Positions 45,295 through 55,200 of a DNA stretch of 64,000 nucleotides are shown piece after piece. Below the pieces are notes generated by a model. The model worked only from the letters and a program-made list of their open reading frames with translations. It had not been told where the DNA came from and made no database searches. The stretch is from assembly GCF_036013645.1 (NCBI RefSeq), contig NZ_CP107869.1, positions 5,208,001 to 5,272,000 of the forward strand, written 5' to 3'. Numbering within the stretch: position 1 is the stretch's first letter; the number at the start of each line of letters is the position of its first letter. Source of the DNA: Streptomyces sp. NBC_00490 (lineage in GTDB: Bacteria > Actinomycetota > Actinomycetes > Streptomycetales > Streptomycetaceae). The translations under genes and the position numbers were made by a program.

Positions 45295-46233
45295 GTGAGT
45301 GACGTACCGGCGCTCCGGATCGAGGACCTCGCCCACCTGAGCGGCGCCACCGTCCGCACCATCCGCGCCTACCAGGACCGCGGCCTGCTCCCCCGCCCCG
45401 AGCGCCACGGCCGCGCCAACCTCTACTCCGACGCCCACCTCGTCCGCCTGCGCCAGATAGCCGATCTCCTCGACCGCGGCTACACCCTGGCCTCCATCAA
45501 GGAGCTCCTGGAGGCCTGGGACACCGGGCGCGGCCTCGGCGGCGTGCTCGGGCTGGTCGCCGAGGTCGACGGACCGTGGAGCGACGAGGCGGCGGTCCGG
45601 ATCTCGCGCGCCGAGCTGGAGGAGCGGTTCGGCGGCACTCCCGACGACGCGGCCATCGCCGACGCCGTGGAGCTCGGTGTGCTGGAGCCGGTGCCCGGCG
45701 ACACGGACTGCTTCCTCGTGCCGAGCCCCCAAGAGCTGGCCGTGGCCGTCGAGTTGCACGCGACGGGAGTGCCGCTGTCGGCCATCTCCGGCCATCTAAG
45801 GGAGTTGAGGGGTCAGGTCGAGCACATCGCCGCCCGTTTCCTGGAGTTCACCACCGAGCACGTCTTCGCCCGCTACCTCGAGGGACCGCACCGTCCGACC
45901 GACGCCGACGCGGCCGAAGCGGCCTCTCTCGTACGCCGGCTGCGGCCGCTCGCCCAGCAAACCGTGGAAGCGGAACTCGCCCGTGCGATGAGGCTGTTGG
46001 CGGTCCGGCATCTTCGCCAGCACCTGGACTCGGGCATGGGGCCGCCGGAGCAAATTTCGTCACGCTCTGTGCCACTGCCCGAGGAGACAATGCGGGCGGT
46101 GGAGGGGCTGGTTGGTGCGGAGGGTGTGGCGGAGTTCATCGCGCTGGCGGCTGAACGGGAGGTGCGGGCAAGGGGGTTGGACGCGCTCACGTCAAAGCGA
46201 CGGCCCCCAGCAGATCTTGACGAACTGGGCTGA
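45295..46233 (+). CDS. MerR-family transcriptional regulator
   Basis: A 312-residue regulator. The N-terminal MerR helix-turn-helix and wing cover about 8-75 (IEDLAHLSGATVRTIRAYQDRGLLP, RHGRANLY). A long C-terminal effector region of 220 residues is not a heavy-metal Cys type. GAGGAGG is 5 nt before GTG 45295. It follows the M24/EphD-like pair after 87 bp in the same direction and is the natural candidate to control them. Confidence 0.9.
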   Translation: MSDVPALRIEDLAHLSGATVRTIRAYQDRGLLPRPERHGRANLYSDAHLVRLRQIADLLDRGYTLASIKELLEAWDTGRGLGGVLGLVAEVDGPWSDEAAVRISRAELEERFGGTPDDAAIADAVELGVLEPVPGDTDCFLVPSPQELAVAVELHATGVPLSAISGHLRELRGQVEHIAARFLEFTTEHVFARYLEGPHRPTDADAAEAASLVRRLRPLAQQTVEAELARAMRLLAVRHLRQHLDSGMGPPEQISSRSVPLPEETMRAVEGLVGAEGVAEFIALAAEREVRARGLDALTSKRRPPADLDELG

Positions 46234-46245
46234 CATGACGGTGAG

Positions 46246-46299
46246 TTGTCCACAGAAACGCCAAGTAGCCTGTGGATAACTACACTTGATTGTGGATCA
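46246..46299. promoter_or_regulatory. DnaA-box trio upstream of kptA
   Basis: TTGTCCACA (46246-46254, + strand) and TTATCCACA on the minus strand (46271-46279) are perfect; TGATCCACA on the minus strand (46291-46299) has one mismatch. All lie between the MerR and kptA genes. Confidence 0.75.
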
Positions 46300-46355
46300 A
46301 ACCTCCGCGCCAAAACAAAATGCGTGATGCGCGTCTCTCCCGTCATGCTGAGCAG

Positions 46356-46904
46356 ATGGACGAAAGACGCACCGTGAAGGTGTCGAAGTACCTCTCGAAA
46401 CACCTGCGCCACCAACCCGAGCGGATCGGCCTCGTCCTCGACGAGGCCGGATGGGTCGAGATCGACGTACTGATCGCCGCCGCCGCGGCGCACGGCTTCC
46501 GGTTCACCCGCGAGGAACTGGACCATGTGGTCGCCGCCAACGACAAGAAGCGCTTCGCGATCGAAGGCGCCCGGATCCGCGCCAGCCAGGGCCACAGCAT
46601 CGAGGTGGACCTCGGACTGCCCCCGGCGACCCCACCGCCGTACCTCTACCACGGCACCGTGGACCGCTACCTGGACGCGATCCGCGCCGAGGGCCTCCGC
46701 CCCATGAACCGGCACGACGTGCACCTCTCACCCGACCGTGAGACGGCGACCCGGGTCGGCGCCCGCCGCGGCCGGCCCGTGGTGCTCTCCGTGGACACGG
46801 GCGCGATGCACCGCGACGGCCACGTCTTTCACGTCAGCGCGAACGGGGTGTGGCTGACGAAGGCGGTGCCGCCGGAGTACCTGAGATTTCCCGCGCCTCA
46901 CTGA
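46356..46904 (+). CDS. kptA: RNA 2'-phosphotransferase (Tpt1/KptA)
   Basis: A 182-residue enzyme that moves a 2'-phosphate from RNA to NAD+, giving ADP-ribose 1'',2''-cyclic phosphate. The N-terminal lobe has SKYLSKHLRHQP; the NAD lobe has YHGTVDRYLDAI, HLSPDRETATRVGARRG, PVVLSVDTGAM and GHVFHVSANGVWL, covering the conserved Arg-His-Arg-Arg set. I use ATG 46356, with CATGCT 6 nt upstream suggesting a leaderless mRNA. Bacteria have no tRNA-splicing pathway that needs this, so its role is open. Confidence 0.92.
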   Translation: MDERRTVKVSKYLSKHLRHQPERIGLVLDEAGWVEIDVLIAAAAAHGFRFTREELDHVVAANDKKRFAIEGARIRASQGHSIEVDLGLPPATPPPYLYHGTVDRYLDAIRAEGLRPMNRHDVHLSPDRETATRVGARRGRPVVLSVDTGAMHRDGHVFHVSANGVWLTKAVPPEYLRFPAPH

Positions 46905-46916
46905 CCGGACCTCCGG

Positions 46917-47385
46917 CATGATCAGTGGTATGGACCACAGTGGAACCCACCTCCCCACCACCGAGGCCGCCGTCACCGCCCTGCGCGCCCTAGCCGCCGA
47001 GTACGCGCTCGAGATCGAGGTGACCCACGACATCGGCGCCGACCAGACCTCGCGCCGCAGCGCCGCGGGCGTCGGCGTCACCACCGACCCGGACGGCTCC
47101 CTGCCGCACGAGGCGTACGTCGAGCTCGGTGGCCGGCCCCGCGTGGACGTACGGCTCTTCCCGGACGACGACGCGCTCATCACCGTCGACGGCGTCGAAT
47201 GCCCCGACATCGCCCGCGACGACGTGCCCGCCTTCCTGCGCGCCCTCTACGACGGCCGCGCCTGGGTCAAGGTGCGCCGCTTCCCGCCGGGCAACTATCT
47301 GATGGTCCCGCTGCCGGGCGACCGCGTACACAAGGAGTTCATCCTGGTCGGGCTCAGCCCCTGGCTCAGCAGCCGAGGGCGATGA
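46917..47385 (+). CDS. hypothetical protein, leaderless (CDS 46930-47385)
   Basis: A 151-residue acidic soluble protein starting at ATG 46930; -10 CATGAT is at 46917-46922. It has no known domain. Visible features are an N-terminal helix (TTEAAVTALRALAAEYALEI), a beta-rich centre and a C-terminal PPGNYLMVPLPGDRVHKEF. It is 25 bp after kptA but has its own promoter signal. A perfect parS follows the stop. Confidence 0.7.
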
Positions 47386-47408
47386 CCGAGCGGTGACTGT
47401 CGGTCACT

Positions 47409-47422
47409 GTTTCACGTGAAAC
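47409..47422. promoter_or_regulatory. parS, ParB-binding site
   Basis: GTTTCACGTGAAAC is the perfect 14-bp Streptomyces parS palindrome. It sits intergenically, 14 bp before the -10 box (TACGCT, 47436-47441) of the LLM oxidoreductase gene, so ParB spreading could touch that promoter. Confidence 0.95.
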
Positions 47423-47447
47423 GGGCGGGTCCGCATACGCTCGAATC

Positions 47448-48365
47448 ATGAGTCTGCGTCTGAGCACCGTGATCCTCCCGTACCGCCGCTGGCACGAGGG
47501 GAGTCGTGAGGCATGGCAGCGCGCGGAGCAGCTCGGCTTCCACACCGCGTACACCTACGACCATCTGTCCTGGCGCACCTTCCGGGACGGCCCGTGGTTC
47601 GGTGCCGTGCCGACACTGACCGCCGCGGCGGCCGTCACCGACCATCTGCGGCTGGGCACCCTGGTGACCTCACCGAACTTCCGGCACCCGGTCACCCTCG
47701 CCAAGGAACTGATCTCCCTCGACGACATCTCCGGCGGCCGGGTCACCCTCGGCATCGGCGCGGGCGGCACCGGCTTCGACGCCACGGCCCTCGGCCAGGA
47801 GCCGTGGACACCGCGCGAGCGTGCCGACCGGCTCGCGGAGTTCGTCCCGCTGCTGGACCGGCTGCTGACCGAGGCTTCGGTGTCCTACGAAGGCGACTTC
47901 TACTCGGCGCACGAGGCGCGGAACATCCCGGGCTGTGTGCAGCGGCCCCGGCTGCCCTTCGCGGTCGCGGCCACCGGTCCGCGCGGGCTGCGGCTCGCCG
48001 CCCGTCACGGGCAGGCGTGGGTGACCACCGGCGACCCGAAGCTGTACGAGAACGGCACTCCTGAACAGTCGATTCAAGCCATTCGCGGACAGGTCGACAA
48101 GCTCGCCGACGCATGTGCGGAGATCGGCCGTGATGTGACCGGGCTCGACAAGATCCTGCTCACCGGATTCACCCCGGACCGCGCCCGGCCGCTGCAGTCG
48201 CTCGACGCGTTCGTCGACTTCGCGGGACGGCACCGGGAGTTGGGCTTCACGGAGATCGTCGTCCACTGGCCGATCGCCGACTCGGACTTCGCCGCGGACG
48301 AGAAGGTCTTCGAGCAGATCGCCATGGAGGCCCCGGCACAGCTGGGCCGGGGCGACGGAGCGTGA
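47448..48365 (+). CDS. LLM-class flavin/F420-dependent oxidoreductase
   Basis: A 305-residue luciferase-like TIM barrel. Family features are [12 protein letters not shown] near residue 30, [21 protein letters not shown] and [15 protein letters not shown] 47448 has TACGCT 6 nt upstream and no ribosome site, so it is leaderless by appearance. Whether it uses FMN or F420 cannot be decided from motifs; substrate unknown. Confidence 0.88.
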   Translation: MSLRLSTVILPYRRWHEGSREAWQRAEQLGFHTAYTYDHLSWRTFRDGPWFGAVPTLTAAAAVTDHLRLGTLVTSPNFRHPVTLAKELISLDDISGGRVTLGIGAGGTGFDATALGQEPWTPRERADRLAEFVPLLDRLLTEASVSYEGDFYSAHEARNIPGCVQRPRLPFAVAATGPRGLRLAARHGQAWVTTGDPKLYENGTPEQSIQAIRGQVDKLADACAEIGRDVTGLDKILLTGFTPDRARPLQSLDAFVDFAGRHRELGFTEIVVHWPIADSDFAADEKVFEQIAMEAPAQLGRGDGA

Positions 48366-48444
48366 TCGGGCCGGTGGGGGCGGTAACTACTCACATGTGC
48401 GGGCTCTCGCACGACCGTGCGGGCATATGCGGGAGAATGAGCGG

Positions 48445-49311
48445 GTGACCTCAGCGACTCGACAGCCCGAGACCCCGGCCTCCACGGTCCCGCCGCGCCT
48501 GATAGCCACCGACCTCGACGGCACCCTGCTGCGCGACGACAAGTCCGTCTCCCCGCGCACGGTCGCCGCCCTCGCCGCCGCCGAGGAGGCGGGCATCGAG
48601 GTCTTCTTCGTCACCGGCCGCCCCGCCCGCTGGATGGACGTCGTCAGCGACCACGTCCACGGGCACGGCCTGGCGATCTGCGGCAACGGCGCCGCGGTGG
48701 TCGACCTGCACGGCGGCCCCGGCGCCCACCGGTTCGTCAAGGTGCGGGAGCTGGCGCGGGACAACGCGCTGGACGCCGTAAAGCTGCTGCGGGAGGCGGC
48801 GCCGGGCACGGTGTACGCGGTGGAGCAGACGTACGGCTTCCATCAGGAGCCGGACTATCCGAAGCTGCACATGGAGATTCCCGACGAACTCCAGCCGGCC
48901 GAGAAGCTGCTCGCGCCGGACGGTCCCGGGGCCGACGAACCGGTCCTCAAGATCCTCGCCTTCCACCCCACGATCGACCCGGACGCCTTCCTCACCCTCG
49001 CCCGTCTCGCCATCGGCGAGCGCGCCAACGTCACCCGCTCCAGCCCCAGCGCCCTGCTGGAGATCAGCGGCCCCGGCGTCTCCAAGGCCAGCACGCTCGC
49101 CCTGTGCTGCGCCGAACGCGGTATCTCCCACGAGGAGGTCGTCGCGTTCGGGGACATGCCGAACGACGTGGAGATGCTGACCTGGGCAGGTCAGTCGTAC
49201 GCGATGGGCAACGCCCACCCCGACGTGATCGCCGCGGCCTCCGGACGGACGGTGGCGAACAACGAGGACGGCGTGGCGGTCGTGATCGAGCAGCTGCTGG
49301 CGCGGCGCTAA
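48445..49311 (+). CDS. Cof-type HAD phosphatase
   Basis: A 288-residue HAD IIB enzyme with [22 protein letters not shown], the Lys in SKASTLALC and [12 protein letters not shown] use GTG 48445; GAGAAT (48433-48438) is 6 nt upstream, which suits a leaderless start. It is clearly related to the HAD gene after serS but diverged in the cap domain, so probably a different substrate. It ends 4 bp inside the convergent LytM gene stop. Confidence 0.88.
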   Translation: MTSATRQPETPASTVPPRLIATDLDGTLLRDDKSVSPRTVAALAAAEEAGIEVFFVTGRPARWMDVVSDHVHGHGLAICGNGAAVVDLHGGPGAHRFVKVRELARDNALDAVKLLREAAPGTVYAVEQTYGFHQEPDYPKLHMEIPDELQPAEKLLAPDGPGADEPVLKILAFHPTIDPDAFLTLARLAIGERANVTRSSPSALLEISGPGVSKASTLALCCAERGISHEEVVAFGDMPNDVEMLTWAGQSYAMGNAHPDVIAAASGRTVANNEDGVAVVIEQLLARR

Positions 49312-50363
49312 CCGAGGGGGACGCCGCGTGCCGCCAGCCACGGCACCGGGTCCACCGCCGACCCCAGCTCGGACGTGACCCGGACCTCGAAGTGCAGGTG
49401 GGGCCCGGTGGAGTTGCCGCTGGTCCCCGACTGGCCGATCCACTGCCCCGGCACCACCTGGTCCCCCTGGTCGACGGTGACGGCGGCGAGGTGGGCGTAC
49501 TGCGTGTAGTAGCCGCCCGCCTGCTCGATCACGATCTCGATGCCGAACGGGCCCCCGCAGGACACCTTCACCACCCGGCCCGCGCCGACCGACCGTACGG
49601 GCGTGCCGATCGGCACCGCGAAGTCCTGCCCGGTGTGCCGGTTCGCCCACCGCGAGCCGCCGCTGCCGAAGCCCGCGGACAGTGCGTACGTCTCCACCGG
49701 CGCGACCCAGCCGCCCACGACCTGCGTCGGAGGCTGGTCCAGCCGGACGGCACCCCGGCAGGCACCCGCGGCGACCGACGCGTCCGCCTGGCCCTGCAAC
49801 TGCCCGCGCGCTTCTTCGAGCTTCTGCTCGATGTCCGTCTTCAGAGCGGCGAGTTCCGCCTTCCGCTTCTCCAGCGACTGCCACGCCGCCACGGCCTTCG
49901 CCTCGTCCTTCGCGAGCCGCTCCTCGGCACGCCGGCTCTTCTCGATGGAGTTGTTCACGGCCAGATTCGCCTGGGAGAAGACCTGCTGACCGCGCATCAG
50001 CTCCTCGGGACTGCCGGCGAGGAGGATCTGCGCGGTGAGCGGAAGGCCGCCGCCGTCGCGGTACTGGGTGCGGGCGATCCGGCCCAGGTCCTCGTGCAGG
50101 ACGGCGATGTCCCGCCGCTCCCGGTCGAGCAGCGCCTCGAGCCGCTGTGCCTGGGCGCGCTGTACCTCCGCCTCCTGCCGCCCCTTCTCGTACTGCTGTG
50201 TCGCCACGGCCGCGTCCTCGTACAGCCGAGCCACCTGGGAACTGATCCCGGGGTCAGTGCCGTCGCGCCTCTTCTCCGCCGCGTCGGTGGGGCGGGCCGC
50301 GAGCACGGCGAGCGCGCACAGGACGACCGGGACGAGCAGGGGATGGCGCCAGGGCAGTCGCAT
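49308..50363 (-). CDS. secreted LytM/M23 peptidase with coiled coil (EnvC-like)
   Basis: A 351-residue exported protein. A signal peptide (PWRHPLLVPVVLCALAVLAA) leads to a coiled coil of about 150 residues (rich in Glu, Lys and Arg) and a LytM domain with the zinc motifs HTGQDF and HLHFEV. It may cut peptidoglycan or activate an amidase at division. ATG 50363 is chosen since it starts the signal peptide; upstream in-frame codons show no ribosome site. Confidence 0.88.
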   Translation of the reverse strand: MRLPWRHPLLVPVVLCALAVLAARPTDAAEKRRDGTDPGISSQVARLYEDAAVATQQYEKGRQEAEVQRAQAQRLEALLDRERRDIAVLHEDLGRIARTQYRDGGGLPLTAQILLAGSPEELMRGQQVFSQANLAVNNSIEKSRRAEERLAKDEAKAVAAWQSLEKRKAELAALKTDIEQKLEEARGQLQGQADASVAAGACRGAVRLDQPPTQVVGGWVAPVETYALSAGFGSGGSRWANRHTGQDFAVPIGTPVRSVGAGRVVKVSCGGPFGIEIVIEQAGGYYTQYAHLAAVTVDQGDQVVPGQWIGQSGTSGNSTGPHLHFEVRVTSELGSAVDPVPWLAARGVPLG

Positions 50364-50518
50364 GACAGCGATCGTGGCCCGAGCGCGGGACAGCGGCATG
50401 TCAGGTCGTACAGCCGGGGGAATCACCACCCCGTTCGGCGCAGTCGTACGACCGAACAGGCGTGCACGAGATGTCGGTTGACGGCTCGTCACGAGGAGGT
50501 GGCTTTCGGGTCCGCTCT

Positions 50519-52237
50519 TCAGTCGAGCGGTGCCTCCCACACCACCGTCGTGCCGCCGCCGTCCTTCCCGATGCCCGGCCCGTGCCGGCTGTCGCCGCCC
50601 AGCGACTCGGCGCGCCTCTTGAGGTTCTTCAGGCCGCTGCGCCGACCGCCCTCGGGGATGCCGACGCCGTCGTCCGCGACGCTCAGGCGTACGCCCTTCC
50701 GTCCGCCCGGCAGGGGCACGGTCGCGTCGACGACGACGTCGATACGACAGGCCTTGGCGTGCCGGAAGGCGTTGGAGAGGGCCTCACGCAGGGCCGCGAT
50801 GAGGTTCTTGCCGGTGAGATCGCCGACGAGGGCGTCGACCGGGCCGACGAAGCGGTGGGAGGGCCTGAAGCCGAGCGGCACGGCGGCGGTGTTGATCTCC
50901 CGCAGCACGCACGTGCGCAGTCCCGCGGGCTTCTCGGCGGGTCCCTGTTGCAGCGCGAAGATCGCGGTGCGGATCTCCTGGATGGTGACGTCGAGGGCGT
51001 CGACGGCCTTGCCGACACCCTCGCGCACATCGGGCACGACCGTCGTGCGCTGCGCGCTCTCCAGCATCATGCCGGTGGCGAACAGCCGCTGGATGACAAG
51101 GTCGTGCAGGTCACGGGCGATACGGTCGCGGTCCTCGTAGACCGCGAGCCGTTCCCGGTCGCGCTGCGCGCCGGCCATCATCAGCGCGAGGGCGGCCTGC
51201 GAGGCGAACTGGACCGCGAGGGTGCGTTCCGTCTCCGTGAACGGCCGCTCCCCCCGCGCGCGAGGGGTGACGAGAGCGCCCAGGACACGGCCGTCGCTGT
51301 GCAGGGGCAGCATCATGGTCGGCCCGTAGTCGCACGCGAGTGTGGAGGTCATACGAGGGTCGGCGGCCGCGTCGTCCATGAACACGGCCTGTCCGTCGAG
51401 GAGTTCGGCGACGACCTTGTTCTCCGGCGGGACGACCGTGCCCAGGACGTTCGACGGCTGGTCCGCGGCCACCGCGGCGACCTCCAGGCCGCCCTCGTCG
51501 GCGGGCAGCAGCACGATCCCGGCTGTCGCTCCCGACAGCCGTCGGGTCTGCTCCGCGACGACCTGGAGGGCGTCGTCGACATCCCCGCCCGACAGCAGGG
51601 CGGTGGTGACGGCGACCGAGCCGTCGATCCACCGCTCACGCTGTTGGGCGGCCTCGTACAGCCGGGCGTTGCCGATGGCGATGCCGGCCTCCGTGGCGAG
51701 CACCCGGACCATGTCGAGGTCGTCGTCGTTGAAGGGCCCGTCGTCGCGCTTCTCCGTCAGGTACAGGTTCCCGAAGATCTCGCCCTGGACCCGGATCGGG
51801 AGGCCGAGGAAGCCGTGCATCCAGGGGTGGTGCTCGGGAAAGCCGCAGGAGCGCGGATCCCGGGTGAGGTCCGTGAGCCGGACCGGCTCCGGGATGGGGG
51901 TGCCCCCGGTCGAACGAAGTTGAGACTGGGGGAGGATGAGCGCGCCGAGCAGCCCCCGATGCCCGTCCGGCAGCCGTCCGATACGCCGGGCGGTCGCCTC
52001 GTCCACGCCGTGGAAGACGAAGTCGGCCAGCCCCCGGCCGTCCTCGTCGAGGACGCCGATGGCCGCGTACCGGGCCTCCGTGAGCGCGGCCGCGGTCTCG
52101 CAGATCCGTTCCAGCGTGGAGTGCAGCTCGAGGCCGCTGCCGACCGAACGCATCGCCTCCAGCAACTGCGGCACCCGCGCGGCCAGTTCGGCCGGGAGAG
52201 TCGGGGGCGGGGGACCGGGAGACGACGCTTCGGACAT
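50519..52237 (-). CDS. GAF-domain sensor histidine kinase, DevS/DosS-like
   Basis: A 572-residue soluble kinase: GAF1 (about 45-195), GAF2 (about 215-365), HisKA_3 with the phospho-His in RIARDLHDLVIQRLF (near 393) and HATPase_c (VADDGVGIPEGG, then GLKNLKRRAESLGG). GAF1 contains CGFPEHHPWMHGFLG followed by FGNLYLTEK, the region holding the heme-ligating His of mycobacterial DevS, so a gas or redox heme sensor is plausible. No response regulator is adjacent. TACGCT (52244-52249) 6 nt before the ATG predicts a leaderless mRNA. Confidence 0.9.
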   Translation of the reverse strand: MSEASSPGPPPPTLPAELAARVPQLLEAMRSVGSGLELHSTLERICETAAALTEARYAAIGVLDEDGRGLADFVFHGVDEATARRIGRLPDGHRGLLGALILPQSQLRSTGGTPIPEPVRLTDLTRDPRSCGFPEHHPWMHGFLGLPIRVQGEIFGNLYLTEKRDDGPFNDDDLDMVRVLATEAGIAIGNARLYEAAQQRERWIDGSVAVTTALLSGGDVDDALQVVAEQTRRLSGATAGIVLLPADEGGLEVAAVAADQPSNVLGTVVPPENKVVAELLDGQAVFMDDAAADPRMTSTLACDYGPTMMLPLHSDGRVLGALVTPRARGERPFTETERTLAVQFASQAALALMMAGAQRDRERLAVYEDRDRIARDLHDLVIQRLFATGMMLESAQRTTVVPDVREGVGKAVDALDVTIQEIRTAIFALQQGPAEKPAGLRTCVLREINTAAVPLGFRPSHRFVGPVDALVGDLTGKNLIAALREALSNAFRHAKACRIDVVVDATVPLPGGRKGVRLSVADDGVGIPEGGRRSGLKNLKRRAESLGGDSRHGPGIGKDGGGTTVVWEAPLD

Positions 52238-52294
52238 GAGCCGAGCGTAATTAGTCCCCTTTGATACAGAAAGTCGAGAGTGCCGGGCAACGGC

Positions 52295-55200
52295 TCACGC
52301 GGTGAGCGCCAACACCTCCGACTCCGCCTCCCGCTCCACCATCCCCCGCAGCGGCCCCGCCACGGCGGCCAGTTCCGCAAACGAACCCCGCTGCACCACA
52401 CGCCCCTCGTCCAGCACGATCACCTCGTCCACTCCCTCCAGCCCGGCGAGCCGGTGGGTGATGAGCAGCGTCGTACGCCCCTCGGTGGCGGCCAGGAGGT
52501 CGGCGGTGAGCGCGTCGGCGGTGGGCAGGTCGAGATGTTCGGCGGGCTCGTCGAGCACGAGGACGGGGAAGTCGGCCAGCAGCGCGCGAGCCAGCGCCAG
52601 CCGCTGCCGCTGTCCCCCGGACAGCCTCGCCCCGTGCTCGCCGACCAGCGTGTCCAGGCCGTCGGGCAGACCGTCGGCCCACTCCAGCAGCCGGGCCCGC
52701 CCCAGGGCGTCACGCAGATCGTCCTCGGTGGCGTCCTTCTTGGCGAGCAGCAGGTTCTCGCGCAGTGAACTGTCGAAGAGGTGCGCGTCCTGGGCACACA
52801 GCCCCACGAACCTCCGTACGTCGTCGCCGTCCAGCGCGTGCGCGTCCACACCGCCCAGCGTGTACGAGCCGGTGTCCGCGTCCAGGAACCGCAGCAGCAC
52901 CTGCGCGAGGGTCGTCTTGCCGGACCCGGACGGCCCTACGACGGCGATCCGGCGGCCTTCCGTGAGCGTCAGGTCCAGATCGGCGAGGGCGTCCCGCTCC
53001 TGCCCGGCGTAACGGGCGGACAGACCCCGCACGGCGACCGGGAACGGCGACGCGGGTGCCTCCCGCGGCCGCTCCGGCTCCCGCACCGGCTCCGGGGCGT
53101 CCAGCACCTCGTACACGCGCTCCGCGCTCTTGCGGACCCGCTGGCGGTACCGCACGGCGAGCGGCAGCCCGAGGACGGCCTCGAAGGCGGCCAGCGGGGT
53201 GAGGACGACGACGGCCATGGTGACGCCGCTCAGCCGTCCGTCGGCGACTCCCTGGGCGCCCACGAGGGCGGTGGCGGCGACGGTCAGGCCGGAGACCAGC
53301 GCGGTGAGCCCGTCACCGAGCGCGGTGGCGGTGGCCGCGCGCGAGGCGATCCGGGCGAGCACCCCGTCAGCACGGCGCGCATCGGCGGTACGTGCAGGCA
53401 GGGCGCCGGCGACGGCCAGTTCGGCGGTCCCGGTGAGCAGATCGGTCACGCGCGTCGCCAGTACTCCGCGTGCGGGGGCCAGCCGCCGCTCCGCCCGCCG
53501 GGCCACCGCACCGGTCACCGACGGCACCCCGACACCGGCCGCCAGCAGCCCGGCGGCGAGCACGGCACCGGCCTCGGGCAGCAGCCAGGCGGTGAAGCCC
53601 ACGGACACGGCGGAGACCGCGAGAGCCGCACCGGCGGGCAACAGCCAGCGCAGCCAGTAGTCCTGCAAGGCGTCGACATCGGCGACGAGGCGCGACAGCA
53701 GATCACCGCGGCGGGTCCGGCGCAGTCCGGCGGGCGCCAGCCGCTCTAGGCGCCGGTACACGGCGACCCGGGTGTCGGCGAGCATCCGCAATACGGCGTC
53801 GTGCGACACGAGCCGCTCCGCGTACCGGAAGACGGCCCGCCCGATCCCGAAGGCCCGCGTCGCCGTCACGGCCACCATCAGATACAGCACCGGCGGCTGC
53901 TGCGAGGCGCGCGAGATGAGCCACCCGGAGGTGGCCATGAGCCCGACGGCACTGCCGAGAGCCAGGCTCCCGAGAAGCAGGGCGAGCGCGAGGCTCCCGC
54001 GCCGGGGGGCGGCCATGGCACGGACACGGGCGAGGACACCTCGGGTGGGTGCGGCCGCTTCCGGATCGCCGGGCACAGCCTCCTCGGAGGACGCCCCATC
54101 GGTGTCGAAGGACCGCTCTTCGCTCCCACGAGCCGCAGGCGCCTTCACGGCCTCAGTACGGCCGGGAGCAGCAGCCTCATCCAGCCGCACCACCCGGTCC
54201 GCCACGCCCAGAAGCGCCGGCCGATGAACGACGAGCAGCACCGTCCGCCCCACGGCCAGCCGCCGTACCGCCGCCACGACCTCCGCCTCGGTGGCCCCGT
54301 CGAGCGCCGCCGTCGGCTCGTCGAGCAGCAGCACGGGCCGGTCCGCGAGGAACGCCCGGGCCAATGCGAGCCGTTGCCGCTGACCGGCGGACAGCCCTGC
54401 CCCGTCCTCCCCGAGCACGGTCTCGGCACCCTGCGGCAGCGCGTCGACGAACTCCAGCGCGCCCGCGTCCCCGAGCGCCTGCCGTACGGCGGTGTCGTCC
54501 GAGTCGGGGCGTGCCAGCCGTACGTTCTCGGCGATCGTCCCGGCGAACAGATGCGGCCGCTGCGGCACCCACGCGATCTGCGACCGCCACTCCTCCAGAT
54601 CGGCCTCGGCGAGATCGACTCCCCCGACCAGTGCCCGGCCTTCGGCGGGCGGCACGAACCCCAGCAGCACGTTCAACAGCGTCGACTTGCCCGCGCCGCT
54701 CGGCCCGACGAGCGCGACGGTCTCGCCGGACTCGACGGTGAAGGACACGTCGGAGACGACGTCTCCGGACCGGCCGGGATAGCGGACGGTGACCTTGTCG
54801 AAGGACAGCGCACCGGCGGACACGGCACGGGTGCCTGACGCCGGTACCGGCGTCTCCAGTACCTCGAAGATCTCCTCGGCGGCGGCCAGTCCCTCCGCCG
54901 CCGCGTGGTACTGCGCCCCCACCTGTCGCAGCGGCAGGTAGGCCTCCGGCGCCAGCACCAGGATGACCAGTCCGATGTAGAGGTCCATCTCGCCGTGCAC
55001 GAGCCGCATGCCGATCGTCACGGCGACCAGCGCCACCGACAGCGTCGAGAGCAGCTCCAGGGCGAAGGAGGAGATGAAGGCGATCCGCAGCGTCCGCATG
55101 GTCGCCTGCCGGTACTCGCCGGTGATACGCCGGATCGAGTCGGCCTGCGCCTTGGCCCGTCCGAACACCTTCAGCGTCGGCAGCCCGGCGACGACGTCCA

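Noticed and set aside
52244..52262. DevR-type box (GGGGACTAA) before the GAF kinase
   Set aside because: Only one half site matches; the partner half is absent.
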